From positions 1 through 58,669 of the forward strand of contig RQSC01000012.1 of the NCBI GenBank assembly GCA_013416795.1: a stretch of 58,669 bases of DNA, given 5' to 3'. Shown here one piece after another: positions 7,949 to 19,300 of this stretch (the first letter of the stretch is position 1; every line of letters starts with the position of its first letter). The translations under genes and the position numbers were made by a program. Under the pieces are notes generated by a model that ran no database searches, was not told the DNA's origin, and saw nothing but the letters and a program-made list of their open reading frames with translations. The stretch comes from Prasinococcaceae sp. CCMP 1430 (lineage: Eukaryota; Prasinodermophyta; Palmophyllophyceae; Prasinococcales; Prasinococcaceae).

Positions 7949-10900
7949 ATGGACGCCGCGCAGATGCAGCAGCTCGCAGCGCTGTTCGCGCAGACGCTCG
8001 CGCCGGCGCCCGAAGCGCGCAAGGCTGCCGAGGCAGGGCTCGCGCAGGCGGCGGCGCAGCCAGGGTACGGCCTCGCGTGCCTGCAGCTGGCGGCGGCAGC
8101 CAGCGCGGAAGCCACCGTCAGGCAGTCCGCAGCCGTCGCCTTCAAGAACCATGTGAAGAAGGTGCGCGAGCCCGCGGCGCGCCCGTGTGCGATGCGACAT
8201 GCCAGCTCTTGAGCGCGCGTATCATGGCATCCATCGCGCCGCGCTGCACCGTGCTGCGCCGCGCCTCGCCCCGCTGCACTGCTTCCCCGCGCCGAGGAAT
8301 CTCTTTGAGACGGACAGAATGATGAATTTGGCTAGGCGCCTAGTGCAGCCGCGCGCGAAGTGGTGAAGGTAGAAGCGAAGCCCCCACCCCCCTGCCCTCG
8401 CGCTGACCGCAGCCCCCGATCCGTGCCGCACTGCTGCGGTGCGTGACGTCCGCCGGCATGCCATGGCCATGCGCGTATACGGCGCCATGTGACCACACGC
8501 CGCGCAGCACTGGTCGCTATCTGAGGAAGAGGCATCATCGCTGAGCCTGACGGACCGCGAACAGATCAAGACTCACCTGCCCAGTCTCATGCTGAGCACG
8601 CCACCGGTTGTGCAGAAGCAGCTTGGTGCAGCGCTCGCCATCGCCGCTGACTCGGACTTCCCAGAGAAGTGGCCGAAGCTGCTACCCGAGCTTGTGACCA
8701 AGCTGTGCACGGACGATTTCGCGGTGGTCAATGGCGTGCTTGAGGCGCTGCACTCGATATTTGAGTGCTACCGCTCGGCGCAACGCAGCACCGAGCTGCT
8801 GCTCGAGCTCAAGTACGTGCTGCCGATTCTGTGCGGCGCGAAGGAGACGAGTGCCGATGGCACCGAGAGGTACACGTCGCAACCACTCTACGAGATGCTC
8901 ATTCGCATATCTTCGGCTATGAAAGAGTCTGCGAGCAATCCAGCCGCGCTTAAGCCGCTGGTTCGCTGCCAGACGCTCGTCGTGCAAATATACTACTCAC
9001 TCTGCTGCGTGGATCTGCCGGAGGTCTTCGAGGACACCCTCAAGGAATGGATGACTGAGCTTCACTCGTACCTCGGCATGTCAGGCGATGGCATGGCAGA
9101 GTCAGACCCCGAGCAGGAAACATGCGTAGACGCCCTCAAGGCGAGCGTGTGCGAGGCTATCAACCTCTTTATAGACAAGTACGAGGAGGAATTCGAAAAC
9201 TACCTGCAGACCTTCGTAACATCGGCATGGAACCTTCTCGTGTCGGTTACCAACAGCGTGGCGCAGGACAGGCTGACCATTACCGCTATTAAGTTCCTCA
9301 CGACAGTGAGCAAATCCGTGCACCACGGCCTCTTCGGCGACCCAGCTACCCTCAAGCAGATCTGCGAGCGCGTGGTGCTGCCAAGTCTGCAGATCCGCGA
9401 GGAGGACGAGGAGCTCTTCGAGATGAATTGGCTCGACTACGTGCGGCGTGACAGTGAAGGCAGCGACAGCGACACACGACGACGCATAGCATGCGAGCTC
9501 GTGAAGGGGCTGAGCGTGCACTTCGAGGCGCAGGTGACCTCGCTCTTCAGCGAGTATGTGACGGCCATGCTGGGCCAGTACGCGACCAATCCAACCGCCA
9601 ATTGGAAGGCCAAAGACTGCGCCATGTTCCTCGTCGTAGCGCTCACCGTGCGCGGCAAGACCGCCAAGGACGGCGCGACATCCACCAACGCGCTTGTGAA
9701 CATCGGGGACTTCTTCACCCAGCATGTGCAGCCAGAGCTCACGAACGCTGACATCGAGGCCGTGCCCGTGCTGAAGGCGGATTCCATCAAGTTCCTGACT
9801 ACTTTTCGCTCGCTTCTCCCCCGCGAGTTGCTGCTCAGCATGCTGCCCGTGCTGGGCAACCTGCTCGGCTCGTCGGCAAATGTGGTGCACACGTACGCCG
9901 CCGACGCCATCGAGCGCATCCTGACCCTGCGCATGCCGCGCGAGCAGGGTGGAGGCCCGAAGCTGCAGCCGGGGGAGGTGGCGCCGCTGGCGGCCGCGCT
10001 GCTCGAGCGCCTCTTTGGCGCGCTGGGCATGGCTGAGTCGGAGCACAACGAATACGTGATGAAGTCAGTCATGCGCTTGTTGGCTTTCCTCGGTCCTGCC
10101 GCTCGCCCCTTTGCTCAAACGATCGTGCAACGCCTCGGCGCGCTCCTCATGGAAATGTGCAAGAACCCGCCCAACCCCGGGTTCGCGCACTACCTCTTCG
10201 AAAGTCTGGCGGCGGTGGTGCGGCATCAGGCTTCTGGGAGTGCCGCAGAGCGCAACGCTGTGCTCGCGGACACTGAGGCTGTGCTGATCGGCGCGCAATT
10301 CGATGGGCCATTCATGGCTGTTCTGTCCATGGACGTGGTCGACTACGCGCCGTACGTGTTCCAGGTCCTCGCGCTTCTCGTGGAGGCACGCGAGGTCGGA
10401 CCTGGCAGTCCGCTGCCGCAGCTGTACATGCAGATCTACCCGCCGCTGCTGACGCCAATGTACTGGGAGCGCCCGAGCAACATCCCGGGGCTCGTGCGCC
10501 TGCTGCATGCGTACCTAGCCAAGGCCGCCGCAGAGGTGACCGCCGGCGAGCAGCTTGAGCGCCTACTGGGCGTGTTCAGAAAATTGGTGGGCTCGCGCGC
10601 GCACGACCACGAGGGCTTTCTCGTGCTGACCGTGCTCATTGAGGGGCTGCCGCTGGCGAACTTGTCGCAGTACATGCCGACCGTTTGGCAGTTGATCTTT
10701 GGGCGCCTGCAGACCTCAGGCACGGGCAAGTTCCGGCGGGCGTTCATGGTGCTGCTCAGTGTGTTCGTGGTCAAGCATGGCGTGGCGGCTCTCGAAGAGA
10801 GCGTGAACGCCGTCCAGGCCGGCATGCTGAACATGCTCGTTGCGCAGGTGTGGCTGGCGTCGGCGTCGCTCGTTGCGGGCAAGGTGGACCGAAAGGCGCA

Positions 10901-11270
10901 GAATTTGGCGCTTACAAAGCTGCTGACCGAGTGGCCTTCCCTCTTCGCGGACAAGGCCACATGGGGCAAGGTCCTGGCGTGCGTGATCGGTTTGCTGGCG
11001 GCGGGTGACAATGGTGAGGACGAAGATGGCGAGGAGGAGGCGCCGGTCGAGTACACGGGCACCTACGTCCAGCTCGCTAACGCGAGTAAAGCTGAGCACG
11101 ACTACGTCCCCGACGTCAAGGACGCCGGGGCGGTCCTGGCCAAGCAGCTCGGAGCCATGGCTGCGTCGGCGCCCGGACAATTGGGGGCAGCCATTCAGCA
11201 GCACGTTGACGCGACCTCGCAGCAGCACCTCCAGGCTTTGCTGGGCGCGAACGGTGTCGCATTGGCGTGA
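7949..11270 (+). CDS. CSE1L: Exportin-2 / CSE1 (importin-alpha re-export receptor)
   Basis: Two exons, 7949-8161 and 8508-11270; the 346-bp intron is GT(gcgc)-AG and phase 0. Together they give 991 residues, close to the usual ~970. The start at 7949 (MDAAQMQQLAALF) sits in a good context and gives the expected importin-beta N-terminal helix. The CAS/CSE1 signature runs over the splice site (FKNHVKK joined to HW) and on into SDFPEKWPKLLPELV and FAVVNGVLEALHSIF. The rest is HEAT-repeat helices with the family's FLTTVSKSVHHGLF region and an acidic loop (~DNGEDEDGEEE) near the C-terminus. The protein returns importin-alpha to the cytoplasm with RanGTP. The gene is convergent with Sec5. Confidence 0.95.
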
Positions 11271-11379
11271 GCGTTTCGTGCGTGTACATCGCGCGGGGCG
11301 CATGCATGCGGGCGAGGAACGCAAAGCGAGCGAGCATCGCTATAATGAACAATTGAGTACTGTACATACAAATCGTGCG
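11271..11379. terminator. Shared 3' region of CSE1 and Sec5
   Basis: A 109-bp interval between convergent stops containing two TGTACA palindromes (about 11283 and 11358) in an AT-richer stretch (ctataatgaacaattgagtactgtacatac). The motif reads the same on both strands and recurs at other gene ends here, so it is a candidate bidirectional polyadenylation signal. Confidence 0.5.
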
Positions 11380-14300
11380 TCATGCGCAGCGCAGTGCGGC
11401 GCAGTTCAGGCGCGTGCGCTCGATGGCAGATGGTAGTAGTCTCGCCAGGAGCTCCTCGGCTTGAGCGCCTTCGGTGCTGTCACAGTCGCCGATGGCCGTC
11501 CTGAGCTCGCCGAACGCAGCGTCGAGGTCGTCTGCCTGATGGTCCGTGAGCACGCTCTGGAGGTACGACGCATCCAGCAGCAGCTGTAGGCGTGCGTTCA
11601 CGGATGCCTCCAAACCACTGCCAGCGCCACCTTTCTGTAGCGCCACGGCCAGGCGCTTCACGAGATCCACGGCGATGGCGCCGACCACGACATTCACGAA
11701 GGGTTCGGCGCAGGCATACGTCTCCGCATGGGCCTCGACAAGCAAATCCGTCAGCCCCATCGCCGCAGGACGCACGCCCGAGGGCGGTGGCCACGTCGAC
11801 CAGCACTCAGAGCTGTTCTGCGCACTGTAGTCCGCGCGTATGAACCGCTCAGTGGCGAGCACCTTCGCGGGGACTTTGAGCTTCAGGTACGCTTGCATCA
11901 TGGTTTCCTCCAGCGCCATGAGGGCGTCGTCGACACCGTCGGTCATCTCGTCTGCCATTACCTCGGTCGCTGTCGCGTCGACTACCTGCGGCAGCAAAAG
12001 CTTAGAAAGGGCTTCCACCAGCTCGGGCACCAGTTGTGTGCGGCAGAACGCGACGTCGCTCAGCAGCACCAGCGTGCTGTGCGTGTGCTCCCTCGAGAGT
12101 TCGGCGGCCTCCACCATGCTGCCCCCCAAGCCGTCCACGGCGGGACGCAACGACGCCATAAGCTCACCCAGAGCATGGAAGAAGTCGCGCGCGCAGCGAC
12201 GCGCGAGTTGCGCAATTTCCTTGTCGACTCCGACAGCGACCGATGCAACAGCCGCGGCCTCGAGGCATGCCTCGCGAGCGAGCACCGGCAGGGCGCTTAC
12301 GCGGAAGAGGCTCTCCTCGACGCTCGTCACGCCTCCGCTCGCTGTGCTAATCACCTGCTCCAAGGACAGCGCCTGCCACGCCCTGGCTCCAGCCTGCGCA
12401 TGTGCGACTTGATGTTCCATGCGCTTGATGGCGCGCGCGAACGCTCGGCGTGTTGTGCCCTCTGCAGCGGAGCGGCAAAGCACCGCAATGCTGTTGACAC
12501 ATTCGGCAGGCATGTCTGCATCCAAAAGCGCGGCACGCACCGCCACAAGGGCGTGCATGACCTCAATCATCTTCGCCACTGCTGCGGCCTCCGTCGCTTC
12601 GCCCGCGGCAGGTTTGCCACCGCCGCTGCCGCTGCCGCCCTCAGGCACTGAGCTTACCTCGATGTCGCTCATAGACCGCGTGGGCATGGGCGAGAGCTCC
12701 TCCAAAATGGCCGAAAGATGTTCACAACACTGCGAGACGATGTTGCGAAGCAGCGCATTGAAGTCAACCGTCATTGAAAAACTGGCCCGGCCTTCGTCGC
12801 TCGCTAGCAGCACACGAACCGAGCGCCACCAGTCTGTCAGTTCATTAGCGAGCACGTTTGTCAGCGCCACGCCCGCTGCCACGGGGTCACGGCTGCTTCC
12901 GCTTCCAGCTTGGGTAGACTGGTCGTCCAGAGCCACGGCACGCGCGATATGCGCCTCGACGCGAGCAGCCTTGGACCGCACGAAAGCATCGACGAGTTTG
13001 GCCTCCTCGCTCTCGCCGAAAGACGACCCACCACTAAGCTCCAATACATTGCCGGCCGACATCATGGCCAGAGCCCTCCTGCTGCTTGAGCCTCGCCTGG
13101 CACTCTCAGCCGCGCGCGCCGCTGCGACATCGCGCAGCAAGACGAGAGCGCGGACTGCCTCGGAAGTCTCAATCTCGGCGGCGTGGAGTGACGACGCAAG
13201 CGCCGCGCAGGCGTCATCCACAGCGGCGTCCGCATCAGTGCGGATCTTGCCGAGCAAGCGGGTGCCGCCCGGGCGCTTGTCCTCCCCTCGACGGGCAACT
13301 GCGACGTCCCGCGGGCATATTGAGATTACCTTCCTGTAGTCCTTGGCAAGCTTGACGAGGTTGCCTGACGCGGCATGCTCGCGGATCGCCTGTGGCAGCG
13401 AGCAAATGTTGTCGTATCGACGGAGAACGCCGAGTGCGGACTTGATGCGCTCAGCCTGCGCCTGCCGATCGAGGAGCGGGGTGAACACTTCCAAAGCCTC
13501 GTCGTGCGCGGTGCCGACGGACGCCGCAAGCGCTGACTGCTCCGGGAGCTCGACGACGCTTGGAGTGCGGCTGTGTCCTCCGCTGTCCGCTCGCCCGAGC
13601 GCGCGGCGGCGCCCGAAGTCGCCGCCAGCGAGCCAGGTTCCAGCGCTTGCCTCAAATTGCTCCTTCTCGACCAACTTGTTGTGTATTGTGTCGATGGTGT
13701 TCTTGCAAGAGATGAAGCGCTCGAAGTTGTCCTTCACGAGGTCCTTCAACTGGCCAGTGCGCTCGCGCATTTCCCTGCGCAGCGCCTCGGTACCAACCCC
13801 CAGCTGGCTCTCTGTCGAGTGCGAATGCACCGATGCCAGGTATATGTTGGCATCGAAGGAGCCTGATGCGGGAAGCAGCGACTCGGTGGTGCCGCCGACC
13901 TCAGCGAGCCGTCTCGATGCGAGCAGAGCGCGCCGATCGCGCTCCTTGATGCTGCTTCTCGGGCCCGCGCTCATGATATCGAGCGTCAGCATGCTGGAGC
14001 GACGGCGGTCGCTGTCACTCAGGCGCCCCGTCGCGAATGAGCCACTCGCCGGACCGCCTATGCTCCCCAGCCTCGTGCCCCTCTCAGAGCCGTCGAGCAG
14101 CTCACCGTGCTTGCTCACGTAGCCCATGCCGAGCATGTCGCTCATCCACTGTGCGGCCGCGCCGCCGTCAGCCCCGCCTCCGTCTCGCTCCGCCGTGGCG
14201 CCGCTGAGCGTTGGCCGCGGCGTTATCGCGTCCCGCGCCTCCGCGCCGTCCCCCACGAGACGCTTCGCTTGCTCCTCGATTGCGGCCTCGTCGACCTCAT

Positions 14301-14460
14301 CCCACGCGCGCGGCGCGCGGCCCGCACGTCCCCCCGCGGCCGCGGCGGCGCTGCCGTCGGTCCGTCGGGCGCCTCGTCGAGCGACGAGAAGTCCGACGAG
14401 TCGCCGTCGCTCGCGTACGCCGCCGCGTCCATCCCGCCCCTCCCCATCCCCTCGCAACAC
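11380..14460 (-). CDS. SEC5: Exocyst complex component Sec5 (EXOC2)
   Basis: A long open frame of up to 1026 residues. The Sec5 N-terminal signature is clear: ANIYLASVHSHSTESQLGVG (~200-220), then TGQLKDLVKDNFERFISCKN and TIDTIHNKLVE. A mostly helical rod follows, as in CATCHR-family tethers (AERIKSALGVLRRYDNICSL, then the C-terminal helical bundles). The exocyst tethers secretory vesicles to the plasma membrane. The start is uncertain. Another frame from 14432 gives a more natural acidic N-terminus (MDAAAYASDGDSSDFSSLDE), but it must join this frame near 14310. A 32-nt GT-AG removal or an indel error could do that. The sequence upstream of ~14310 in the present frame (Arg/Ala/Gly-rich) is probably not translated. 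Confidence 0.88.
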   Translation of the reverse strand: MLRGDGEGRDGRGGVRERRRLVGLLVARRGARRTDGSAAAAAGGRAGRAPRAWDEVDEAAIEEQAKRLVGDGAEARDAITPRPTLSGATAERDGGGADGGAAAQWMSDMLGMGYVSKHGELLDGSERGTRLGSIGGPASGSFATGRLSDSDRRRSSMLTLDIMSAGPRSSIKERDRRALLASRRLAEVGGTTESLLPASGSFDANIYLASVHSHSTESQLGVGTEALRREMRERTGQLKDLVKDNFERFISCKNTIDTIHNKLVEKEQFEASAGTWLAGGDFGRRRALGRADSGGHSRTPSVVELPEQSALAASVGTAHDEALEVFTPLLDRQAQAERIKSALGVLRRYDNICSLPQAIREHAASGNLVKLAKDYRKVISICPRDVAVARRGEDKRPGGTRLLGKIRTDADAAVDDACAALASSLHAAEIETSEAVRALVLLRDVAAARAAESARRGSSSRRALAMMSAGNVLELSGGSSFGESEEAKLVDAFVRSKAARVEAHIARAVALDDQSTQAGSGSSRDPVAAGVALTNVLANELTDWWRSVRVLLASDEGRASFSMTVDFNALLRNIVSQCCEHLSAILEELSPMPTRSMSDIEVSSVPEGGSGSGGGKPAAGEATEAAAVAKMIEVMHALVAVRAALLDADMPAECVNSIAVLCRSAAEGTTRRAFARAIKRMEHQVAHAQAGARAWQALSLEQVISTASGGVTSVEESLFRVSALPVLAREACLEAAAVASVAVGVDKEIAQLARRCARDFFHALGELMASLRPAVDGLGGSMVEAAELSREHTHSTLVLLSDVAFCRTQLVPELVEALSKLLLPQVVDATATEVMADEMTDGVDDALMALEETMMQAYLKLKVPAKVLATERFIRADYSAQNSSECWSTWPPPSGVRPAAMGLTDLLVEAHAETYACAEPFVNVVVGAIAVDLVKRLAVALQKGGAGSGLEASVNARLQLLLDASYLQSVLTDHQADDLDAAFGELRTAIGDCDSTEGAQAEELLARLLPSAIERTRLNCAALRCA

Positions 14461-14838
14461 CCCCGCAGGGGGACCCGCGCCGCGCGCGGTGTGGCGGCCG
14501 GGCGGCAGGGACCGCCGCCCTGGCTCGCATGCATGCGCGCGGCGCCGCCCCCGCAGCAGCGCGCGCGACCGGACGGCGCGAAAAACGGCCTTCGGTCGGG
14601 GGCAGCGAAACGCGCGGGAAAAGGGAAGAAGACTGCGCCGGCCGGAAGACGGAGGCGAAAGACTTTAAAAACGAAAAAAGGCGGAAGGCGCTCCGGAAAG
14701 CCGGAAAGCGCTCGAGTGCCAGGGCAGCGCTTGGACCGACTGGAGCCAGGTCAGCGGGTGTTGGCGGGGGTGCGGGGTGTGGGGGGCAACAGGATTCAGC
14801 ATCGTCAGGATGACCTTCAGATACTTCATGGCGATCTG
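14461..14838. promoter_or_regulatory. Divergent promoter region, Sec5 / Atg4
   Basis: A 378-bp head-to-head interval. Between about 14570 and 14720 it is A/G-rich (gaaaaacgg, gggaaaaggg, ctttaaaaacgaaaaaaggcgg), a clear break from the surrounding GC-rich sequence. No coding signal is seen. Confidence 0.45.
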
Positions 14839-16278
14839 ATGGGTGCGGGCGCCCGGGCGGCGCGCGGGAGGGAGAGGATTAAGGGGGGCGGGTGGCGCGG
14901 CGTGCTGCGCCTCAGGTACGACCCAGCGGTCCGGCGTGTGGCGGGCGCGCTCGGCATGGGCGGCGGCAGCGGCGCGCCGCCCAGCGGGGCGCCGCTGCGC
15001 ATGCTGGGCGAGGCGTACGGCGGCGCAGGGGGTGGGGGTGGGACCTTGGGCGACGCAGAGCTGGAGGCCTTTCGCGCAGACTTTCACAGCCGTGTGTGGT
15101 GCACATACCGCGAAGGCTTCAAGTGGCTGCCCCGCCCTGGGCGTGGCAAGCCGCCGCGTGCTGCCGTGGGCGACACAGGTGACACGGACGTCGGCTGGGG
15201 GTGCACGCTGCGCTCCGGGCAGATGCTGCTGGCCAACGCGCTGCAGCTGACGCTACTGGGGCGCAGCTGGCGGTGGAGTGGGGCAAGGGGCGACGGCAGT
15301 GCCGAGGTGCGCGCCGACCTGTCGCACCTCTCGCTCCTGCGGTGGTTCGGTGACGCGCCTGTGGCCGCATGTCCATTCTCGCTGCATGCTATGCTGAGCG
15401 CCGGTCGACCCTACGGCGTGCGTGCCGACGAGTGGCTGGGCCCGACGGTGGTGTCCCGAGCACTGGAGCGGCTCGTGAACGAGGAGCGCCCTGGTGGGAT
15501 GGTTTGCCACCTCGCGGGGGCAGACCACCCGCCCGACACGGTGGGCGCTGCGGGTGGTTCGCCGGAGCTCTACGTCGACGAGGTCGTGGAGCTGTGCACC
15601 GGTAGTGCGGGCGGGGCGGCCTTCGGCTTGCAGCTGCCCTGCCTCGAACGCAGTCGGGTAGGCGGCGGCGATGGCGACGGCGCTCGTGAGGCGTGGTCTC
15701 CGCTGCTACTCCTGGTGCCGCTCAAACTGGGCGCGGGGCGCACTATCAACCCTGTATACGTGCCGCTGCTGCGCGAGGCGCTATCGCTGCCGCAGTCAGT
15801 TGGCATGGTGGGAGGCAAGCACAATGCATCTCTGTACTTCGTGGGCGTGCAAGGCGAGGCGGGAAGCACAGATGTGGAGGGCTACTACCTCGACCCGCAC
15901 ACGGTGCAGCCAGCAGCTGAGTCTGGCCCGTACTCGTGCTATTACGCCACGGGCGACAGCGGGCTCGACGCGGCCAAGCTCGCGCGCTTTCCGGCGGCGA
16001 CGTACCACTGTGACCAGCCGCGACACATGCCTATCTCGGGCATCGACCCCAGCCTGGCCCTGGGCTTCCGCGCGTCCTCCAGGCAGGAATTTGAGGCCCT
16101 CGCCGACGCTCTTGCGGAGCTCGCGCGCTCCTCTCCGCTGGCACCGCTCCTCACCGTCGCAAGCACCCGACCGCAGGGCGCCCCAGGTTCGCCCGCGGGT
16201 TCCGAGAGGGGCCGCTGTGCGACCGTCACCGTAGATCCAGACAGCGACGGTGAGGGGGGCTGGGAGCTGCTCGACTGA
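14839..16278 (+). CDS. ATG4: Atg4 cysteine protease (peptidase C54)
   Basis: A 479-residue single-exon frame with the start chosen at 14839 (MGAGARAARGRER); the frame is open further upstream but loses similarity. Family features are in order: SRVWCTYREGFKWLP, the catalytic Cys ~122 in DVGWGCTLRSGQM, the glycine-rich VGMVGGKHNASLYFVG, the Asp/His pair ~352/354 in YYLDPHTVQ, and the CDQPRHMPISGIDPSLALGF block. Atg4 trims Atg8 and later releases it from phosphatidylethanolamine, in the cytosol and at autophagosomes. The extreme C-terminus is DGEGGWELLD, an acidic W-x-x-L that fits an Atg8-interacting (LIR/AIM) motif. It is divergent from Sec5 and convergent with BRCA2 (82 bp). Confidence 0.93.
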   Translation: MGAGARAARGRERIKGGGWRGVLRLRYDPAVRRVAGALGMGGGSGAPPSGAPLRMLGEAYGGAGGGGGTLGDAELEAFRADFHSRVWCTYREGFKWLPRPGRGKPPRAAVGDTGDTDVGWGCTLRSGQMLLANALQLTLLGRSWRWSGARGDGSAEVRADLSHLSLLRWFGDAPVAACPFSLHAMLSAGRPYGVRADEWLGPTVVSRALERLVNEERPGGMVCHLAGADHPPDTVGAAGGSPELYVDEVVELCTGSAGGAAFGLQLPCLERSRVGGGDGDGAREAWSPLLLLVPLKLGAGRTINPVYVPLLREALSLPQSVGMVGGKHNASLYFVGVQGEAGSTDVEGYYLDPHTVQPAAESGPYSCYYATGDSGLDAAKLARFPAATYHCDQPRHMPISGIDPSLALGFRASSRQEFEALADALAELARSSPLAPLLTVASTRPQGAPGSPAGSERGRCATVTVDPDSDGEGGWELLD

Positions 16279-16360
16279 TGTACACATACAACAAACGCAT
16301 TTATCTCGAGAGTGTCCCGGTCTCAAATGCTGCGCAGCTCGTCGCCGCGCGAATTCTAGC
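16279..16360. terminator. Shared 3' region of Atg4 and BRCA2
   Basis: An 82-bp convergent interval that starts with TGTACACATACAACAAACGC directly after the Atg4 stop. The TGTACA palindrome also falls downstream of the BRCA2 stop on the other strand. Candidate shared polyadenylation element. Confidence 0.5.
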
Positions 16361-19300
16361 CTACACGCCGAGCACACCTTTGACGTGCCCGACCATTGCC
16401 TGGAGCTTGGTGTGGCCGAGCTCGCTCGCCTTCCACTTCTCGCACGCTTCGAGCGCCTTGGTGACTTTGTCGCACGGCGACCCCGTTTCTGAGGCGAGCT
16501 CGTACGAAGCGCCATCGGCCGCCTTCATGCGACCCTGGCACATCTTCGCTGCGTGATCCTGCCCCATCATCTCGAGCCGCCGCAGCAGCAGCGTCGGATG
16601 CGCCGCCGCACGGGCGCCCTTCGCATCCTTGGCATGCCTGGTATGCTTGCTGGCTGGGAGGCTGAAAGGCTTGAAGCCATTGCCACCATCCACGAACTCG
16701 ACAGCGAGAAGCTCGCACTTCGGGGATGGCGATGGGACTGCGAAGAACACCCACTGCGTGGTCTCGCCCTTGCCGGTCTCACTGGGCTCGCCACAGTGCA
16801 CAACACAACACACTGTGTCGAGCCGGTCGCCTGGTACCACGGCACGGATGTCCCAAAGCGGATCAGGCAGTGACATGCGCACGGCCTGCTCAGACAGCCG
16901 CGGCGGTGCCTCCCAGGGCATCCACGCAGTGCCCTTGGATTGCTGCAGCTGCGGCCGCTTCGCGCGCACATCAGGTACAAGGCCCGTCACCAGCATGCCC
17001 GCGCCCGGACGCATCATCGCGAGTAGGTCCTCATTGGGCCGCCATATGCTGATCTCGAAAATCGGCAGCTGGTCGTCATTCTGATGCCTTGGTACCGGGA
17101 TGACAAGAGCGGTGGCGCGGCACGTCACGTTGCGCTCGAGATTGTCGGAACCGCCGAGGCGCTCCGATATGCCCTCGCATGTCCGCTCCGGGTCGTTGGC
17201 GGCACCGCACTTGTCGTTGTGAGCGACAGCCTGCTCATACGCGTCGTTGATGAGTACCCTGTGCGCCTCACCAGCGAGCTCTTCAGCGCGCGCGGAGCGG
17301 AACGCGTGAGTTCCATCGGTACGCTTTTCCATGAATACCGTGGGCAGCACACGTACGATCACCACCCGCGTTGTGGGAATCGTCCCGCCATTCTGCAACG
17401 TGCCCTTCAGCGGCACGATGAAAGGCTCGCGGTGCTCACCGAGGCGCGCGGGCCATGCGGCAGGACGCACACTGTTGTAGCGCAGCGCAAGCACGCGCTC
17501 TCGTGCGCGGTCCAGCGGGGGCGCTGGTGTACTTGCTGCGGTCCCGATGAGCTCCGCGCAGCACACGTTGAGCTTGGTCCCTTCAGCGATGCGTTCCTGT
17601 CGGACAAGGTCAGCGAGATTTTGGTCCAACTCGGCGAGCACACCGTACCATCCATCGGTCACCTCCACGACTGCGCCGACCGACGACTTGCGCGTATCAT
17701 CCACACCGACGATGCGCGCCACGCATAGCGTCATAGGCGTGGCCGGTGAGAGGTCGTGCTCGCAAACCTTGCGGATGGCGGGGCGGCCCGAGCCAGCAAG
17801 CTCGCGCTCGTAGCGGTAACACAGCTGTTCCTTCACGTTGGCTTCGCTCAACGCCTGTCCCGCCAGCACGTCGCCGAAGGCGCGGTCGTAGCAAGCCAGC
17901 TTCCACACAATCCATCGCCACGCGTTCTGAACCCATTCCTGCGTGAGGAGCTTTTCATCCGCGCCCATCATCACCAGCTGGCCCCGGGCGGTCTCGGCAT
18001 TGAGCCCATACGGAGACTTCCCGAACTCAAAGTCTGCCGCTGTCATCGAATTCATCGCCGCGACGTGAGGCGGAACGGGTGCGGCGGGGCGACCGCGGGC
18101 AAAGGGAGGCTGGGCGTAGAAGGCACCCCAGAGGGGGCTGCGATCACGCCCGTTCTCATACATGTCGTGCAACGGCTGGCGCGGCGGCCTGGCCGCCGCG
18201 GGTGCCGACTTCGGCGTCATGAGACGCGAGGCCTTCTTCGGGTTGGTCGTCGCGGGCGTTTTGAAGCCCGCGCGGCGCTTGCCTCCGGCGAGCCCTGGCG
18301 TGTTGAACTTCACCGCCGAGCGAGGGAGCTGCCGTGACGTCTTTGCCGCCATAGGGGTGACTCCCCGCGGGATCGCGTTGTGTGGGCCGAGCGGCCGAGG
18401 CCGGTCCTGTGGCGGGGCGGAGAATGGCACCGCGCGAGGCACCCTCGAGGCTGCTCGAGGAGCTGCGGCAGGCGTAGCGTGTTCTGGGGCAGCCTTGCCG
18501 TCGTCTGCGTCCTCGCCAAGCATGGCGCGCGCGCGCGCCATCGCGGCCGCCGACACTTGCACGGGACGGTTGTTGCCAGTCACAAAGCCCCCCGTGGCAG
18601 CAGGCGGCAGAGCAGGCGCAGCCTTGCCGTCGTCTGCGTCCTCGCCAAGCATGGCGCGCGCGCGCGCCATCGCGGCCGCCGACACTTGCACGGGACGGTT
18701 GTTGCCAGTCACGAAGCCCCCCGTGGCAGCAGGCGGTGGCGGTATCCCTGAGCCGCCCGCACATCGCTCTTGTGCCTGATCCAGGGGCGCGTCGTCCCCC
18801 AAGAGCGGCATGTCGTCACCAAAGACGCGGCGCGCGCGCGCCATTGCGTCAGCAGAAATCTCGACTGGCCTGTTGTTCCCGGTGATGAAGCCAAGAGGGC
18901 CAGAAACACTTGGCCTCCCTTCCGGCGGCCGGACCTGGGCACCAGAGGCCGGTGCATCGTCACCAATCAGAGCTTTGGCTCGAGCCATGGCGCCCGCAGA
19001 AATCTGCACGGGCCGATTGTTCCCTGTCATAAATCCAACGGTGGCAGGTTGCGCCGCTGGTGTGGGTAGAGGCGCAAGCGGGTGCGGTGGCGAGCGTGAC
19101 TGCTTTTGGCGCTGTTCTTGATCCGGCGGCGCGTCCCCATCCAACATATCACGCGCTTGTGCCACTGCCGCCGATGGCACCTGCACTGGCCTGTTATTTC
19201 CAGTCACGAACACGCCCCCTGTGCTGGGCGGAGGGCCTGTCTGCGCGCGTACTTCACCACCCTGCAGGCACTGCACTGCCTCGGGCGGCGCGTCATCACC

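Noticed and set aside
9102-10046. 314-residue minus-strand open frame inside CSE1
   Set aside because: Antisense shadow of the HEAT-repeat coding region. His/Arg/Leu-rich with no domain.
18160-18780. Regularly spaced repeats that might suggest a CRISPR or satellite array
   Set aside because: The spacing is a 43-codon protein repeat; the units encode BRC motifs in frame within BRCA2.
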